From NCBI GenBank assembly GCA_963698565.1, contig CAVORH010000010.1, positions 1 to 64,000 of the forward strand: a stretch of 64,000 bases of DNA, given 5' to 3'. Every line of letters begins with the position of its first letter. Within the stretch, counting starts at the first letter, position 1. The DNA comes from Sva-07 sp963698565 (GTDB lineage Bacteria > Actinomycetota > Acidimicrobiia > Acidimicrobiales > Ilumatobacteraceae). Positions 27,602 to 36,358 of this stretch are shown piece by piece. The notes under the pieces are model-generated. The model searched no databases and was not told the origin of the DNA. It was given only the letters and a program-made list of their open reading frames with translations. The position numbers and the translations under genes were made by a program.

Positions 27602-28090
27602 AGAGATGGGCTCGGTGCGGCCGGCCCTGAGATCGACCTGCCACCGACCGACGTCGATTGGAAGCAGGCGATCCGGCAGCGGGCTGCGTCGGCCCGCGTG
27701 GTGTTGGCCCGACATCCGTGGGCGGCACCCCTGATGGAATCGCGCACCTCGCCCGGGCCGGCGACGCTGCGGCATCACGACGCGGTCATCGGATGCCTGC
27801 GCGCCGGTGGATTCTCGCTCGAGAAGACGGCTCACGCCTACGCCGTGATCGACGCATTCGTCCACGGGTTCGCGCTGCAGGAGGCAAGCCTTCCTGCGAC
27901 CGGCGGTGACGAGATTGCCGACCTCGCGCAGGTCATGTCCGCCACCATGCCCGCAGGGGCGTATCCGCATCTCGTCGAGTTCACCACCGAGCACGTCCTG
28001 CAACCGGGCTACGACTTCGGCCGCGAATTCGACTTCGGCATCGACCTCGTCCTCGACGGCCTCGCAGCAGCTGCGGCTGCGGTCGGATGA
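27602..28090 (+). pseudogene. TetR-family regulator remnant lacking its DNA-binding domain
   Basis: From about 27602 the frame reads GPEIDLPPTDVDWKQAI, then VVLARHPWAAPLMESRTSPG and FDFGIDLVLDGL, which is the C-terminal ligand-binding domain (TetR_C class) of a TetR/AcrR regulator. The N-terminal helix-turn-helix is absent: a stop at 27569-27571 in this frame and unrelated sequence precede it. An in-frame GTG at 27698 is the only plausible start and would give 130 residues, a ligand-binding half only. The lost part (about 60-100 codons) would lie right next to the intact operators. Its stop overlaps the next gene's ATG (ATGA). Confidence 0.7.
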
Positions 28091-28473
28091 GCCGGGAACA
28101 CGGTCCGCAACCGACGGCGAACATGGGGCCGGTCAACGCGGCGGTCCGTTTCGGCTGCGAGGTGGCGGCGGTCTACGGCATCGCGGCGGGTGTCTGGGTG
28201 TGGACGGGCTCGGTTGTTGCGACGGTCGTCGCTCCGGTGGTGGCCATGGTCGTCTGGGGTGTGTTCCGAGTGCCCGGCGACCCCGGCCCGGCGCCGGTGG
28301 CCGTGCCGGGCCTCGTTCGAGTGGTGATCGAGGCCTTGGTGTTCGGTGTGGGTATCGCCGGTGTGTGGGCAGCGAACGGTCCGGTTCCGGGAATCGTGTT
28401 CCTGGTGATCGTGGTCATCCACTACGCAACGACACTGCGTCGCCTCCGTCACGTGCTGTCCTCGCGCCGCTGA
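28087..28473 (+). CDS. DUF2568 (YrdB-like) membrane protein
   Basis: 128 residues with four hydrophobic segments and the family-typical RFGCEVAAVYGIA and IEALVFGVGIAGVWAANG. Small integral membrane protein of unknown function. Overlaps the TetR remnant by four bases (ATGA), so it was probably its operon partner. Confidence 0.8.
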   Translation: MSREHGPQPTANMGPVNAAVRFGCEVAAVYGIAAGVWVWTGSVVATVVAPVVAMVVWGVFRVPGDPGPAPVAVPGLVRVVIEALVFGVGIAGVWAANGPVPGIVFLVIVVIHYATTLRRLRHVLSSRR

Positions 28474-28728
28474 GGGCGGGATCCGACAGCGGCTCCGCAG
28501 ACATGCGATACGGCCGCCGGCGCGGTCGTTCTCCGCGGGTCGGCACGGTCATCCCGCCGTGGCACGTTCGACGATGCCTCTGGCGGCCGACTGTCACCGA
28601 CCTGCGTCCAGCGTGATCTGCTGATCGATGGCGTCCACCTCGCGCCCGGCCCCGTCCGTTCTCCCGCCACGTGCGCCGGGGACACCGACGAGCAGGATCG
28701 CACACGCGATCCGATTGCGATCGGACAC

Positions 28729-29886
28729 TCAGCCGACGAGCGACTCGTAGATCGCCATCGTTCGCCGTGCTGCGACGTCCCAGCCGAAGTCGGCGACCGC
28801 CCGGCGACGCCCCGCGACGCCCATCGCCCTCGCCCGGTCGGGGGCGCGGACGATGTCGTTGACCGCGTCCGCGAGCCCCGCCTCGAAGGCATCGGGGTCG
28901 CTGGCGTCGTAGTGCACGAGGCGGCCCGTGTCCCCGTCGACGACGACGTCGGGGATCCCGCCGACGTCGCTTGCGACGACCGCCGTCTCGCACGCCATCG
29001 CCTCGAGGTTCACGATGCCGAGCGGTTCGTAGATCGACGGGCAGACGAAGACGGTGCCGTGTGTGAGCACCTGGCGCACCTGCTCGCGCGGCAACATCTC
29101 CGACACGAGGTGGACGCCGTCGCGCTCGGAGCGCAACGTGGCCACGAGGTCATCGGTCTCGGCGGCGAGCTCGGGTGTGTCCGCTGCGCCGGCCAGCAGC
29201 ACGAGCTGGACCGACTCGTCGAACCGGAGCGCTGCGCGCAACAGGTGAGGAACGCCCTTCTGGCGCGTGATGCGCCCGACGAAGACGGCCGACGGACGAT
29301 CGGGGTCGACACCCAGTCGTTCGAGCACATCCCACTCGGGATCGGGCCGGTAGAAGTCGGTGTCGATCCCGTTGTGGACGACGTGCACCTTGGCCTCGTC
29401 GAGCGTCGGGTAGGCCGACAGGACATCGCGCTTGGATCCGTGGCTCACGGCGATCACCGCGTCCGCTCCCTCGTAGGCGGTGCGCTCCGCCCACGACGAC
29501 ACCCGGTAACCACCGCCGAGCTGTTCGGCCTTCCACGGCCGATGGGGCTCGAGCGAGTGCGAGGTCACGACGTGGGGAATGTCGTAGAGCAGCTTCGCCC
29601 AGTGGCCACCCATGTTGGCGTACCACGTGTGGGAGTGGACGATGTCGCAACCCGCCGTCTGATCGGCCATCGAAAGGTCTGCCGCCAGCGTCCGCAGCGC
29701 AGCGTTGGCGTCGACGAGCAGCGGGTTGCGTTCGGAGTGGGCAATGGCGCCCGGGCGGGGGTCGCCCATGCAGTGCACGTCGACGTCGGCGAGCTGCACC
29801 AGCTCACGGACGAGGAAGTCGACGTGGACGCCGGCGCCTCCGTAGACGTCGGGCGGATACTCGCGAGTCAGGATCCCGATGCGCAT
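28729..29886 (-). CDS. glgM: GT4 glycogen/alpha-maltose-1-phosphate synthase (GlgA/GlgM, actinobacterial type)
   Basis: 385 residues, starting MRIGILTREYPPDVYGGAGV, the hallmark start of the actinobacterial GT4 enzymes. GT-B fold: N-terminal acceptor domain with HSHTWYAN, donor domain with FVGRITRQKGVPHLL and the E-x7-E-type SIYEPLGIVNLEAMACE. In mycobacteria the orthologue uses ADP-glucose to form alpha-maltose-1-phosphate or to extend glycogen. Cytoplasmic, ADP-glucose-dependent. No glgC is present nearby. The ~255 bases before its stop (28474-28728) show no gene. Confidence 0.88.
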   Translation of the reverse strand: MRIGILTREYPPDVYGGAGVHVDFLVRELVQLADVDVHCMGDPRPGAIAHSERNPLLVDANAALRTLAADLSMADQTAGCDIVHSHTWYANMGGHWAKLLYDIPHVVTSHSLEPHRPWKAEQLGGGYRVSSWAERTAYEGADAVIAVSHGSKRDVLSAYPTLDEAKVHVVHNGIDTDFYRPDPEWDVLERLGVDPDRPSAVFVGRITRQKGVPHLLRAALRFDESVQLVLLAGAADTPELAAETDDLVATLRSERDGVHLVSEMLPREQVRQVLTHGTVFVCPSIYEPLGIVNLEAMACETAVVASDVGGIPDVVVDGDTGRLVHYDASDPDAFEAGLADAVNDIVRAPDRARAMGVAGRRRAVADFGWDVAARRTMAIYESLVG

Positions 29887-30012
29887 CCACCGAGAGTAAC
29901 GGCCGAGCCTGTTCGCAGGTTCACCAACCTTCCATCGTGACGGAGAGGCGGAACGCCGTGGCGAGCACGGCGGTGGGGTTTGCCAGCAGCTCCGGCTCGA
30001 GGTCTACGAGTG

Positions 30013-30576
30013 TCATGAGTCTGCTCGCCCCGTCTCCACGCGGTCGTCTGCCGGGTCGGCGGCCGCTGCTGACTCCTTGGCGATGAGCAACTGTCGCAGG
30101 CCGTTCTCGAGGGCTGCCCGGCTGCGTTCGGATCCGATGGCGCCGGTGACGACGGCCGTCTCGTAGCGGGTGATGGCCGGGACCGCTTCCTCGATCAGAT
30201 CGAGGCCCCGCGGCGAGAGCGTGATGAGCGTCCCGCGCCGGTCGTTGGGGTCGGGGAGGCGTTCGATCAGTCCCGCCGATTCGAGACGGTCGAGCCGCTT
30301 GGTCGTGCCACCCGACGACAGCATCAGCGACAGCTGCAGGTCCCTGATCTTGATCGGATCGCTGGCCGCACGCCGCCGGAGTGTCGCGAGCATGTCGAAG
30401 TCGGCGAGCGACAGTCCGAACTGTGCGAGCTCTGCCTCCCGTCCGGCTTCGAGGTGATGGGCCAGCCGGAGGATCCGCCCGGTGATGGGTAGCCCGGAAA
30501 CGTCCATGTCGGGGAGCCAGTCGCGGACTTCGTCGACGATCTCGTCCATGGCATCGGTCTCTCGTTTCACATCCAC
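30013..30576 (-). CDS. MarR-family transcriptional regulator
   Basis: 187 residues from a GTG, or 178 from the ATG at 30549. Winged helix-turn-helix with LSLADFDMLATLRRR, LQLSLMLSSGGTTKRLDRLE and the wing LPDPNDRRGTLITLSPRG, all typical. It is divergent from, and shares an overlapping promoter with, the 30.7-35.7 kb operon, which it likely represses; ligand unknown. The predicted -10 lies so close to the GTG that the mRNA may be leaderless. Confidence 0.9.
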   Translation of the reverse strand: MDVKRETDAMDEIVDEVRDWLPDMDVSGLPITGRILRLAHHLEAGREAELAQFGLSLADFDMLATLRRRAASDPIKIRDLQLSLMLSSGGTTKRLDRLESAGLIERLPDPNDRRGTLITLSPRGLDLIEEAVPAITRYETAVVTGAIGSERSRAALENGLRQLLIAKESAAAADPADDRVETGRADS

Positions 30577-30582
30577 GAATGT

Positions 30583-30629
30583 ATCTTACTACGAAGACTC
30601 TTGACAGCAAGCCTCTGTTCGTTCATACT
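30583..30629. promoter_or_regulatory. Divergent overlapping promoters (marR and redox/transport operon)
   Basis: Plus strand: TTGACA (30601-30606), 17 bases, CATACT (30624-30629). Minus strand: TTGCTG (complement of 30605-30610), 16 bases, TAAGAT (complement of 30583-30588). The two -35 boxes overlap by two bases, so polymerases at the two promoters would exclude one another. Confidence 0.65.
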
Positions 30630-30632
30630 CAA

Positions 30633-30667
30633 GTCTCACGCCAGCAAGACACTTCGTGGCGTGAGAC
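30633..30667. promoter_or_regulatory. Operator-like inverted repeat downstream of the promoter
   Basis: Perfect 11-bp arms GTCTCACGCCA (30633-30643) and TGGCGTGAGAC (30657-30667) around a 13-base spacer, starting four bases after the -10 of the plus-strand promoter. The position over the transcription start fits a repressor site, perhaps for MarR; a leader hairpin is the alternative. Confidence 0.6.
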
Positions 30668-30696
30668 ACCAGATCGACGCACACCGGAGGCACGAC

Positions 30697-30942
30697 ATGC
30701 ACACCGCTCCCACCCATCCCCGCAAGGTCCTGGTCATGGCGGCCAGCACCCGCACCGGCTCGGTCAATCAGGCGCTGGCGCGGCGCATCGCCGATCGCCT
30801 CGACATCGGCGCACCGGTCGAGATCGTCGACCTTCGCCACTACCCGCTCCCGCTCTACGACGGCGACCTCGAGGCCCGCGACGGCGTTCCTGCTGCCGCT
30901 GTGGCTCTCGCCGGCGAGACGGCCGAGCGAGTTGCCGCCTGA
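30697..30942 (+). CDS. Truncated NADPH-dependent FMN reductase
   Basis: 81 residues corresponding only to the N-terminal half of the NADPH-dependent FMN reductase family (normally about 180): LVMAASTRTGSVNQALARRI is the flavin-phosphate loop region, and VEIVDLRHYPLPLYDGDLEA follows. The protein then stops before the PEYNxSYPxxLKN segment and the active-site helix. It still has an excellent CCGGAGG ribosome site 6 bases before the ATG and a good promoter, so it is expressed as a fragment or serves only as a leader for the operon. Confidence 0.7.
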   Translation: MHTAPTHPRKVLVMAASTRTGSVNQALARRIADRLDIGAPVEIVDLRHYPLPLYDGDLEARDGVPAAAVALAGETAERVAA

Positions 30943-30968
30943 GCCGCGATCGAGAGAAGGAGGCCACC

Positions 30969-31919
30969 ATGACCGCCACCATCCAACGGCACGAAGCCCT
31001 TCCGCAAACGGCCGCCGCGCCGACGCCTCGACGGTTCGATCCGATGATCACCGGCCTCGCACCAGCGGCCTGGGGACTCACCTACATCGTCACCACCGAG
31101 CTCCTCCCGCCCGGACGTCCACTGCTGGCTGCGGCGCTGCGAGCGCTCCCCGCCGGCCTGGCGCTGGCGGCCATCACGCGGCGGCGCCCGACGGGTTCGT
31201 GGTGGTGGAAGGCAGCAGTACTCGGCGTGCTCAACATCGGCGCCTTCTTCGTCCTGCTGTTCGTCGCCGCCTACCGGCTCCCCGGCGGTGTCGCCGCCAC
31301 ACTCGGCTCGATCCAACCACTGGTCGCCGCAGGGCTGGCGGCAGCGTTCCTGGGCGAACGACTGCGCCGCTCGATCGCGGCCGCCGGCGTGCTCGGCGTC
31401 GTCGGCGTCGGGTTGCTGGTCCTGCGATCGGGCGCCGCCGTCGACACCGTCGGCGTCCTCGCCGGACTCGCCGGTGCGCTGTCGATGGCATCCGGCGTCG
31501 TCCTCACCAAGCACTGGGGACGTCCGGTCCCGCTCGCAGCCTTCACCAGCTGGCAACTCATCGCCGGTGGCGTGCTGCTCGCACCGATCGCGCTCGCGGT
31601 CGAAGGGCCACCGCCGGCACTCACCGGCCAGAACCTGATCGGGTTCACGTGGCTCGCCACCGCCGGTGCCGCCGCCTCCTACCTGATCTGGTTCCGCGGG
31701 GTCGCCCGACTTCCCGTCGCCCAGGTGTCCCTGCTCGGCCTCATCAGCCCGATCGTCGCCACCGTCGCCGGCCTCGTCGTGCTCCATCAGACCCTCACAC
31801 CAGCCCAACTGCTCGGCGCCGCCCTGATCCTCACCGCGATCTCGGTCGGTCAACGAGCCACTCCAGCTCACCACGACAACCCCGAACCACAACCCATCAC
31901 GAAGGAGAACATCTCATGA
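30969..31919 (+). CDS. EamA/DMT-family transporter (10 TM)
   Basis: 316 residues with about ten hydrophobic helices and internal two-fold repeat (LAALRALPAGLALAAITRRRP and LLGLISPIVATVAGLVVLHQ landmarks). Drug/metabolite transporter superfamily, EamA branch; often exports amino acids or metabolites. AAGGAGG lies before the ATG. Its stop overlaps the next start (ATGA). Confidence 0.9.
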   Translation: MTATIQRHEALPQTAAAPTPRRFDPMITGLAPAAWGLTYIVTTELLPPGRPLLAAALRALPAGLALAAITRRRPTGSWWWKAAVLGVLNIGAFFVLLFVAAYRLPGGVAATLGSIQPLVAAGLAAAFLGERLRRSIAAAGVLGVVGVGLLVLRSGAAVDTVGVLAGLAGALSMASGVVLTKHWGRPVPLAAFTSWQLIAGGVLLAPIALAVEGPPPALTGQNLIGFTWLATAGAAASYLIWFRGVARLPVAQVSLLGLISPIVATVAGLVVLHQTLTPAQLLGAALILTAISVGQRATPAHHDNPEPQPITKENIS

Positions 31920-32725
31920 CCAGCCAGACCCACACCCGACATCACGCCCTCGAGGGCACGGATCCAACATCACATCGGCGCTTCTCGACCGCGCGAACCG
32001 CCGGCGTGCTGTACCTGATCATCATCGCCTGCGGACTGTTCGCCGAGATCGGCGTCCGCTCCCAGCTCATCGAACCCGGTGACCCGAGCGCCACCGCCCA
32101 GAACATCATCGACTCGCCCATGCTCTTCCGAGCCGGGCTGGCGGCCGACATCGTGATGTTCATCGCCGATGTCGCCATCGCCGTCGTCCTGTACCAGCTG
32201 CTCAAGCCGCTCGGCAGAACACTGGCGCTGCTCGCAGCAGCGTTCCGCATGACCCAGACCGCGGTCATCGGCCTCAACCTGCTCAACATGTTCCAGGCCG
32301 TGAGGATCCTCGACGATGCCGAGTACCTCGGTGCCTTCGGTGCGGGCCAGACCGACACGCTGGCGCTGTTGTACCTCGACGCCCACAAGTACGGCTACAT
32401 CCTCGGCCTGGCCTTCTTCGGCGTCAGCACCCTGATCGTCGGCTACCTCGCCCTGTCATCGCGGCAGATGCCACGCCCGCTCGGTGTGCTCCTCGTCCTC
32501 GCCGGTGCCGGCTACCTCATCGACACCTTCAGCTTCTTCCTGATCCCCGGCTACGACGGCTCGGCATCGGCCATCGTCCTGGCCCCCGCCCTCGTCGCCG
32601 AGGTCTGGTTCGCCCTGTGGCTCCTCACCAAGGGTCGCCGGCTGGAACAGCTGACCGAACGCGACACCACCACCGTCGCGTCGACCCACGTCGACACCTT
32701 CCGCATGGCAGGAGCGGCGTCATGA
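31916..32725 (+). CDS. DUF4386-family membrane protein
   Basis: 269 residues, about six membrane helices. Landmarks: RTAGVLYLIIIACGLFAEIGVR, the DPSATAQNIIDSP motif and FRMTQTAVIGLNLLNMFQAV. DUF4386 proteins are integral membrane proteins of unknown function, often in operons with regulators and oxidoreductases. Coupled to neighbours on both sides by four-base overlaps. Confidence 0.85.
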   Translation: MTSQTHTRHHALEGTDPTSHRRFSTARTAGVLYLIIIACGLFAEIGVRSQLIEPGDPSATAQNIIDSPMLFRAGLAADIVMFIADVAIAVVLYQLLKPLGRTLALLAAAFRMTQTAVIGLNLLNMFQAVRILDDAEYLGAFGAGQTDTLALLYLDAHKYGYILGLAFFGVSTLIVGYLALSSRQMPRPLGVLLVLAGAGYLIDTFSFFLIPGYDGSASAIVLAPALVAEVWFALWLLTKGRRLEQLTERDTTTVASTHVDTFRMAGAAS

Positions 32726-33750
32726 CCGCGTCGCTCGCAGCCACGACGTCCGGCGGGACGCCGGCACTCCGAACGACGACCAGCTGGAGGGCGATCACCC
32801 GGGACCGATTCGGGTCACCGGACGTCCTCTCCCTCCGAGGCATCGACCGACCGCAGATCCCACCGGGCAGCCTGCTGGTCGACGTCCACGCCGCCGGGGT
32901 CAACCGCGGCGACGCCCTCGAGATGCGCGGCTGGCCGTACCTCGCACGTCTGATGGGATACGGCGTCCGCCACCCCAAGCGTCAGGTGCTCGGGACCGAT
33001 GTCGCCGGAACCGTGATCGCCCTGAGCGAGGGTGTCAGCGGCATCGACGTCGGCGACGAGATCGTCGGCTTCGGCACGGGAGCCTTCGCCGAGCTCGCAC
33101 TGGTGCCCGCATCGACGTCCGTCCATCGGCCGGACACGATCAGCGTCGAGGAAGCCGCGGCCACGCCGACGACCGCTGTCACCGCGTTGCAGGCGATCCG
33201 CGCCGCCCGAGTCGAGTCCGGACAGCACGTGGCGGTCATCGGCGCATCCGGAGGCGTCGGCACCTTCGCCGTGCAGATCGCGAAGGTGAATGGAGCCGAA
33301 GTGACCGGGGTGGCCAGCGGACGCAACGCTGACCTCCTCCGGTCGATCGGTGCCGACCACGTCGTCGACTACGCCAGCGACGACATCGCGACCCACACCG
33401 GCCGCTACGACGTGATCATCGACCTCGTCGGCAACCAGCCGATCCGGAGCCTCCGACATGCCTTGGCACCAACCGGGGCGCTCGTCGTGGTCGGCGGACC
33501 GAACCCGCAGTCGGTCACCGGCATGCGGCGCTTCGCCGCAGCCGCCGCACTCTCACCGTTCACCCGACAGCGACTCGTTCCCCTGTTCTCCAAGCCGAAC
33601 CGGGACGACCTCGCCGCCGTGATCGAACTCGAATGCACCGGAGCTGTGCGCCCGATCGTCGGCCGCACGTTCGATCTCGGCGACACTGCGGAAGCCCTTC
33701 GCCAGATCGAAACCGGACACGGCACCGGCAGGACCGTCGTCACGATCTGA
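32722..33750 (+). CDS. NAD(P)-dependent alcohol dehydrogenase / quinone oxidoreductase family
   Basis: 342 residues, the zinc-lacking MDR type: nucleotide-binding VIGASGGVGTFAVQIAK, no structural zinc cysteines, closing RQIETGHGTGRTVVTI. Paralogue of the enzyme at 26354-27418. Fourth coupled gene (ATGA overlaps) of the MarR-adjacent operon that also contains the FMN-reductase fragment; together they suggest a redox or electrophile-response unit (inference). Confidence 0.9.
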   Translation: MTASLAATTSGGTPALRTTTSWRAITRDRFGSPDVLSLRGIDRPQIPPGSLLVDVHAAGVNRGDALEMRGWPYLARLMGYGVRHPKRQVLGTDVAGTVIALSEGVSGIDVGDEIVGFGTGAFAELALVPASTSVHRPDTISVEEAAATPTTAVTALQAIRAARVESGQHVAVIGASGGVGTFAVQIAKVNGAEVTGVASGRNADLLRSIGADHVVDYASDDIATHTGRYDVIIDLVGNQPIRSLRHALAPTGALVVVGGPNPQSVTGMRRFAAAAALSPFTRQRLVPLFSKPNRDDLAAVIELECTGAVRPIVGRTFDLGDTAEALRQIETGHGTGRTVVTI

Positions 33751-33780
33751 GCTCGGCGCACTCACGAGGAGACCCGGACC

Positions 33781-35053
33781 ATGGAACCCACGACCCACAA
33801 CCCGTTCGACCACATCGACACGGACGACATCGCCGGCGAATGGACCGCTCGGCACCTCGACCGAATGACGGACGCCGAATTGCTCCGCGCCGCGTGCCAG
33901 CTGTTGTCGATCCCGCGCGACGAAGCTGCGAACTCGTTCACGCTGCACGCCCCGCTGGAACTGATGGCGCGAGCCGAACTGCTCCGCTCGGTGTCGGCCG
34001 AGCGACGAGAATCCGCACGGCAACGCATCGTCCACATCGCCGCCACCTGGTCGACGACCGGCAGCCCCGCCGAAAAGGGCGACGGCGCTGCGCACGACGA
34101 ACAGCCACTCCACGCCCTCACCGAAGCACTTCGCCACGGTGACCCAGAGACGGCCGACCGCGCATTCGTGTCCCTGTGCGCCACCCGAGACCAGGACCGC
34201 ATCGTCGACGACCTGGTCGACGTCGTGCTTCCCCACCTCGGCGGTGCTGCCCACGGCGCGATCTTCCTCGAACTGCTGCCCCGGTTCCGGCCCAACGGCA
34301 TCAACCCAGCGCTCATGGCCCGGACCCTGCTCCGAGAGATCGCCCACCAGCCCGACAGCCGGCTGCGCTGGTTCGACCAGCCGCGGCCCGAGCGCACCGA
34401 CGGTGTGTCGCTGACCGACCGACTCATCTCGCCCACAGCGGACCGTGAGCCCTCCAGCCACTTCGTACAGCCGACGATGGCACTCGTCGACGACTCCGGA
34501 CTGGCCCACCGGACGTTGGCCGACGTCACCAATGGCCTCTCGATCCAGGAGGCCCGCCGCCAGCTGTTGCCGGTCGCGGCCATGTCGATGCTCCAGGACG
34601 CGCCGGCCAACGCCCCCTACGGCTGGACCCACTGCCTCACGCTCCCTCAAGCGACCCTGGCCGTCGCCCACCGGGCCTCCGAGCCACAGCGCGCCGTCGA
34701 TGTCGCGGCCACCTACGTCCTCGGATACCGGGCAACGCAGAGCTCTGGTCCGATCGATCCGAGTTGGGAACCGGACCCGCCGCGTCGGTTCGTCGACGAG
34801 GTGACGCATCTCGACCCGTCGGTCGCTGCGGCCACCGCCTGGCACGCGGAGCCCGGCCGACGAGCTGACATCACCCAGCAACTCATCGACCACGCCGCAC
34901 CCCACCACGACGCACACCTCGCCAAGTACACGCTCGCCTGCATCGACGCCGCCACGACAGGACCCTGCGAACGGACGCCTCTACCTCGCCGCAGCCACGT
35001 ACCTCGCCGCCTGGTGGAAACAACGCGACGACACCGACGGAGCACCATCGTGA
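33781..35053 (+). pseudogene. Unrecognised protein (possibly questin-oxidase-like), frameshifted near the 3' end
   Basis: From the ATG at 33781 the first frame encodes about 393 residues of a largely alpha-helical protein (SFTLHAPLELMARAELLRSV, YGWTHCLTLPQATLAVAHR, HHDAHLAKYTLACIDAAT). The natural C-terminus is out of frame: dropping one G at 34960-34961 gives DPANGRLYLAAATYLAAWW and then KQRDDTDGAPS and a TGA at 35051 that overlaps the next gene's GTG. Some resemblance to questin-oxidase-like proteins is suggested by the HAP and KYTLAC...YLAAA patterns, but this is tentative. Restored length about 423 residues. Confidence 0.6.
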
Positions 35054-35238
35054 ACACCACCATCTTCGGCGCGACCGGACAGGTGGGCAGCCGCATCGTC
35101 GACGAAGCAACCGCACGCAGCCACCACGTCACCGCCGTGACGCGCAGCGGTACGTCGTCGGACAGTCCCGACTCGGTCACGTGGATCGCCGGCGACGCCC
35201 GGGATCGATCCCGTGGTCGAGCCGAGGTGACGACATGA
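35050..35238 (+). CDS. Truncated NAD(P)H-binding (NmrA-like) protein
   Basis: 62 residues: MNTTIFGATGQVGSRIVDEA with the Rossmann GATGxVGxR motif, then AVTRSGTSS and VTWIAGDARD, after which the family match breaks. Full-length NmrA-like proteins are 200-280 residues, so this is an N-terminal remnant. Coupled by overlap to the frameshifted gene before it and the VOC gene after it. Confidence 0.65.
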   Translation: MNTTIFGATGQVGSRIVDEATARSHHVTAVTRSGTSSDSPDSVTWIAGDARDRSRGRAEVTT

Positions 35239-35720
35239 CGATCCGCTGCGACAATGATCCCGTGCTGCTCGACGGCATCCACCACGTCGCGATCCTGTCA
35301 TCCGACACCGACCGCCTGGTCGACTTCTACCAGAAGGTGTTCGACGCCACGGTCGAACACGCTTCGGCCGACGGCCCGGTTCGCCTCACGTTCCTGAACA
35401 TCGGGCCGAACACGGAACTGAACATCTTCGAGATCGACGGGAACCACGAAGCCGAACACCAGACACCGATGTTCGGTCGAGGACGACTCGACCACATCGG
35501 CCTACGCGCTGCATCGATGGAGGCCTTCACCGAGATCCGCCGACGCCTGGTCGACCTCGAAGCCACCGACGGGTTCGTCACCGACTTCGGACCGGTCCTC
35601 AGCCTCTTCTTCACCGACCCCGACGGTCTCGAAGGCGAAGTGTGCGTCCCCAGCCCCGATGCCCAACCCGACGTCCGCCACCCTCCGGGAACACCCTCGG
35701 CAAGGTTCGAATCACCCTGA
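35235..35720 (+). CDS. VOC (glyoxalase/bleomycin-resistance) family protein
   Basis: 161 residues, a single VOC unit: LDGIHHVAILSSDTDRLVDFY at the N-terminus (first metal His) and LSLFFTDPDGLEGEVCV at the end (Glu ligand). RLDHIGLRA supplies the second repeat's histidine. Probably a dioxygenase/isomerase or sequestering protein; substrate unknown. Last gene of the operon that began at 30697. The ~350 bases after it (35721-36073) contain no gene. Confidence 0.85.
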   Translation: MTIRCDNDPVLLDGIHHVAILSSDTDRLVDFYQKVFDATVEHASADGPVRLTFLNIGPNTELNIFEIDGNHEAEHQTPMFGRGRLDHIGLRAASMEAFTEIRRRLVDLEATDGFVTDFGPVLSLFFTDPDGLEGEVCVPSPDAQPDVRHPPGTPSARFESP

Positions 35721-36073
35721 CGGCGCGCGCGAGATCCGGGCCATCCCCGACCACGGCGCGACACACGGCCGCCCGTGCCGAAAACCCGATCGGTCATCAG
35801 ATCGGACCGCACCGCGTCGGGGCAGGTGAAACGCTGGCCCAGCGACGCGGCGGACCGTGACGCCACGTCGGGCACTGCACGATCCGGCTTTCCTCGAAGG
35901 CCGCCTTGGTCGTTCGGTCCGACGTCATCCGTCCGATTTCCGTCCTGAGCCGCTCCGTCCCGACGTCGCGGTGCCGGCTCGAACTCGCTCACCGCCTGGT
36001 CCGCGGTCGGTTCTCGAGCGACCGGGAGGGACCGCCAGTGTCCGTGAAAATCGCACATTCCGCGTCCTCCGAC

Positions 36074-36237
36074 GTCCGACTCGGATCGTTCGACGACGCG
36101 TCTCGGAGCCTGGTACGTGAACGCGTTGATCTGGAAGCCGCAGGTCGCCTTGTTCGTCAACGAGGTGACGCTGCTTCCGGTGGTGATGCCCTTCGCGCCG
36201 GCGAGGGTCCGCACGGCCAAGACGGCGAGTCGAAGCG
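36074..36237 (+). pseudogene. Deleted duplicate fragment of the DUF6933-type gene
   Basis: 164 bases nearly identical to 41309-41571, the middle of the DUF6933-type gene 5.2 kb to the right, but with about 100 bases missing between GCGCC(G/A)GCGAG and GTCCGCACGG. Encoded fragment: IWKPQVALFVNEVTLLPVVM, then joined out of place to VRTAKTASRS. Neither flank continues the similarity, so it is an isolated remnant, not a functional gene. Confidence 0.8.
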
Positions 36238-36358
36238 ACACTGCGACCTGCCCGAGCCTCGACGGCTCGTCCTGGCGGACACGGTCGTACCCGGGGTCTA
36301 ACGTTGTCGTCACGCCTCGAGCACCTCGTCGGGTTCGAGCCAAGCGATGAGGGGAAGC

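Noticed and set aside
28474..28728. Small frames between the DUF2568 and glycogen synthase genes
   Set aside because: They have no ribosome site or family resemblance and overlap other frames' shadows.
29921..30610. Minus-strand frame of 229 codons overlapping marR
   Set aside because: Out of frame with the MarR winged helix, which is clearly the coding frame.
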